The position numbers and the translations under genes are program-made. A stretch of 64,000 nt of DNA from an uncultured Armatimonadota bacterium. Lineage in GTDB: Bacteria; Armatimonadota; Fimbriimonadia; Fimbriimonadales; Fimbriimonadaceae. The notes below the pieces were generated by a model. It was not told where the DNA came from. It saw only the letters and a program-made list of their open reading frames with translations, and ran no database searches. Shown one piece after another: positions 62,117-64,000 of this stretch (positions are counted from its first letter, which is position 1; each line of letters starts with the position of its first letter). The stretch covers positions 124,001-188,000 of the forward strand of contig CAIYMO010000049.1 of NCBI GenBank assembly GCA_903927345.1, in the 5' to 3' direction.

Positions 62117-64000
62117 ATGGGCGGCGGACTTGAGACAGAGGTTCAGTTTGTTAAAGGGGTTGGTCCTCGGTTAGCGAAGCTATACACCAAACTCGGGGTC
62201 GTGACAGTTGATGACCTTCTGTTCCACCTTCCTCGCAAGTATCAAGATCGCCGGAATATTCCTCCGATCGCCAAAGCGAGACCGGGCGAGGTCGTGACCG
62301 TTCGGGGTCGGTTAAGGCGAGTTGAGGCCCGACCGATCAGCGGAGGCAGAGTCATTCTCAAGGCAATCATCGAGGATGAGAGTGGCGCGATCAACCTAAC
62401 ATGGTTCAACCAACCTTGGGTTCGCAAGCAACTAGAGGAGTCGAGTGGCGACATTATCGCCTACGGTCTAGTAAAGGCCGGCACCCATCTTGACGAGATT
62501 GCAGCTCCAGAGTGGGAATCCGTTGAGGACGAGGACGGTATAGACGGATTTGCTCGAATCGTGCCGCTCTATCCGCTCACGGAAGGATTGCCACAGAAAC
62601 TCGCGCGACGTGCAGCGCAGGCTGCGGTTGATTCATTTATCAATCTTGTTGAGGAGCCCCTTCCAAAATCTCTACTCGAAAGTCAGAAGCTGAAAGGCGT
62701 TCAGTGGTGCCTTCGGCAGATTCACAATCCCGAAAACGAGGAAGCACGGATCCAGGCTCGGCGGCGGCTCGTGTTTGAGGAGTTTCTGTATTTACAACTA
62801 GAGTTGGCCCTTCGGCGATCTGAAACTCAACAGGAACTCGGGATCGCGTTTCCTGTCGATGCCCTCATTGCCGGCGAAGATCCTGCGCCTCCCGCACCAG
62901 CAAAGGCAGATCGAAAAGTCGAGGCGGCGGAGAATCTCTTCAACCTACTCAACGAAGAGAAGCGCAAAGGTGAACCACTTTGGGAGCAGATCGACCGTAT
63001 GCTTCCCTTCGCTTTGACCGGAGCCCAACGGCGCGTCATCGGAGAGGTGTTTGAGGACATGCGACTTCCCCACCCGATGAACAGGCTGGTCCAAGGTGAT
63101 GTTGGTGCGGGAAAGACGGCGGTCGCGGCTTGTTGCATGCTCGCGGCAGTGCGAAGCGGATACCAGGCAGCCCTCATGGCACCCACCGAAATTCTTGCGG
63201 AACAGCACGCCAAAGGTCTTCGGCGGCTCCTGGAACCGCTCGGAATCCAGGTTGATCTATTGGTCGGAAAGCTTAACTCGAGAGAACGAAAGCACACCTA
63301 CCAGAATGTGCGCGATGGATCGTGTCAGATCGCGGTTGGGACTCATGCCTTGATTCAAGACGGGGTCGAGTTCAAGAACTTGGGATTTGTTGTTGTCGAT
63401 GAGCAGCATCGATTCGGCGTGTTGCAGCGGAAGGCGCTCCGCGATAAGGGTCTGGGGAATCCGGATGTCTTGGTCATGACCGCCACTCCGATCCCACGAA
63501 CGTTGACGATGACTCTGTACGGTGATCTCGATTTGAGCGTGATTGATGAGCTTCCTCCGGGAAGAAAGCCGATCAAGACTCATTTCAAACGTCGGGCAGA
63601 CCGAGGTCCGGTCTATGAGAATGTTCGAGCGTTGCTCGACCAAGGGCGCCAAGCTTACGTTGTTTGCCCGATGGTCAGTGAAAGCGAGAAGATGATGGCT
63701 CAGGCCGCTGAGGAGCTCTACGCCGAGCTGTCAAACGGCAGTTTTTCGGATAAGCGAGTCGGATTGTTGCATGGTCAGATGAAGCCGGTAGAGAAGGACG
63801 CAGTGATGGACGCTTTTCGTAAGCATGAGCTGGATGTGCTCGTCGCCACGACGGTCATCGAAGTTGGCGTTGACGTACCCAATGCGAGCGTGATGATCAT
63901 TGAGGACGCGAACCGATTTGGGCTATCTCAGCTACACCAGCTACGCGGTCGAGTTGGACGAGGTGAGCACCAATCCTATTGCGTGCTTGTTGCCGATGTA
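62117..64000 (+). CDS. recG: ATP-dependent DNA helicase RecG (3' end outside window)
   Basis: RecG remodels stalled replication forks and Holliday junctions. The first 628 codons are present. The start MGGGLETEVQFVKGVGPRLA, then LGVVTVDDLLFHLPRKYQD and the wedge OB-fold (about 60-150) come before the helicase core: GAQRRVIGEVFEDM, Walker A LVQGDVGAGKTAVAACCML, ALMAPTEILAEQHAKGL, the DEQH motif II in VVVDEQHRFGVLQR, MTATPIPRTLTMTLYGDLDLSVIDELPPGRKPI and, near the edge, VATTVIEVGVDVPNASVMII and LRGRVGRGEHQSYC. The C-terminal TRG hairpin lies beyond base 64,000. A start leaderless promoter is suggested by TAAAAT. Confidence 0.97.
   Translation, partial: MGGGLETEVQFVKGVGPRLAKLYTKLGVVTVDDLLFHLPRKYQDRRNIPPIAKARPGEVVTVRGRLRRVEARPISGGRVILKAIIEDESGAINLTWFNQPWVRKQLEESSGDIIAYGLVKAGTHLDEIAAPEWESVEDEDGIDGFARIVPLYPLTEGLPQKLARRAAQAAVDSFINLVEEPLPKSLLESQKLKGVQWCLRQIHNPENEEARIQARRRLVFEEFLYLQLELALRRSETQQELGIAFPVDALIAGEDPAPPAPAKADRKVEAAENLFNLLNEEKRKGEPLWEQIDRMLPFALTGAQRRVIGEVFEDMRLPHPMNRLVQGDVGAGKTAVAACCMLAAVRSGYQAALMAPTEILAEQHAKGLRRLLEPLGIQVDLLVGKLNSRERKHTYQNVRDGSCQIAVGTHALIQDGVEFKNLGFVVVDEQHRFGVLQRKALRDKGLGNPDVLVMTATPIPRTLTMTLYGDLDLSVIDELPPGRKPIKTHFKRRADRGPVYENVRALLDQGRQAYVVCPMVSESEKMMAQAAEELYAELSNGSFSDKRVGLLHGQMKPVEKDAVMDAFRKHELDVLVATTVIEVGVDVPNASVMIIEDANRFGLSQLHQLRGRVGRGEHQSYCVLVADV

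Noticed and set aside
1-64000. Insertion sequences, prophage or integrative element
   Set aside because: No transposase, integrase, terminal inverted repeats or att-like duplications were seen.

Overview
The window reads as ordinary chromosome from a flagellated, diderm bacterium of moderate GC content. KdsA (Kdo for lipopolysaccharide), FliM, FliL, two flagellins and a chemoreceptor point to a motile Gram-negative-type envelope. A DUF1559 pseudopilin, a BTAD-type regulator with a membrane anchor, a SepF division protein, a GH92 glycosidase and a SelB-family protein next to secG suggest Armatimonadota, most likely the Fimbriimonadia. That placement is inference from gene content only; no rRNA gene or mobile element is present.

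Layout. 1-1.5 kb: fliM (cut by the left edge) and fliL. 1.6-13.5 kb: housekeeping and small accessory genes (pheS, an AraC regulator with an NTF2-like protein, an MFS transporter, yggS-sepF, vanW, ilvE, a mini McsA-like zinc protein, a DUF4397 lipoprotein, a lone DsbD alpha domain overlapping kdsA, a sugar epimerase). 13.5-17.4 kb: two GspF/PilC platform proteins and a membrane DnaJ-TPR protein. 17.5-26.5 kb: a Gly-rich secreted protein, NAD-type isocitrate dehydrogenase, a glycosyltransferase, a cysteine desulfurase, a dicarboxylate symporter and a chemoreceptor. 26.6-33.2 kb: an accessory-looking stretch with a pseudopilin, a LamG/PEP-CTERM protein, a membrane-tethered BTAD regulator, an esterase and a ferritin-like protein. 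Three of these genes are interrupted (G10 tract, A5 tract, in-frame TAA). 33.2-46 kb: GH92, hslU with a lysozyme-like partner, an S41 protease, argB, a coiled-coil protein, a YHS protein, a metallophosphoesterase and a nitrilase. 46-51 kb: an AddA/AddB-like helicase pair. 51.8-62 kb: two closely related flagellins in opposite orientation around a metabolic block (pfkA-fruK, CBS-DUF1385, secG, a selB-like gene, glycosylasparaginase). 62.1 kb to the end: recG, cut by the right edge.

Regulation. Many first genes of transcription units have a TANNNT-type hexamer ending 5-9 bases before the start codon and no Shine-Dalgarno sequence, which predicts widespread leaderless transcription. The flagellar genes instead have clear ribosome binding sites, and the flagellins have long leaders. 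At two places (44,477-44,501 and 51,171-51,195) divergent genes are separated by exactly 25 bases and their -10 boxes interlock. Strong hairpin terminators mark several unit ends.

The most notable items are the interlocked divergent leaderless promoters, the SelB homologue that has lost its guanine-specificity motif and switch I, the inverted flagellin pair, the G10 tract in the LamG surface protein beside a membrane-anchored BTAD regulator, and an AddAB-like pair without a recognisable nuclease site. None of them is proven here to be a new system.
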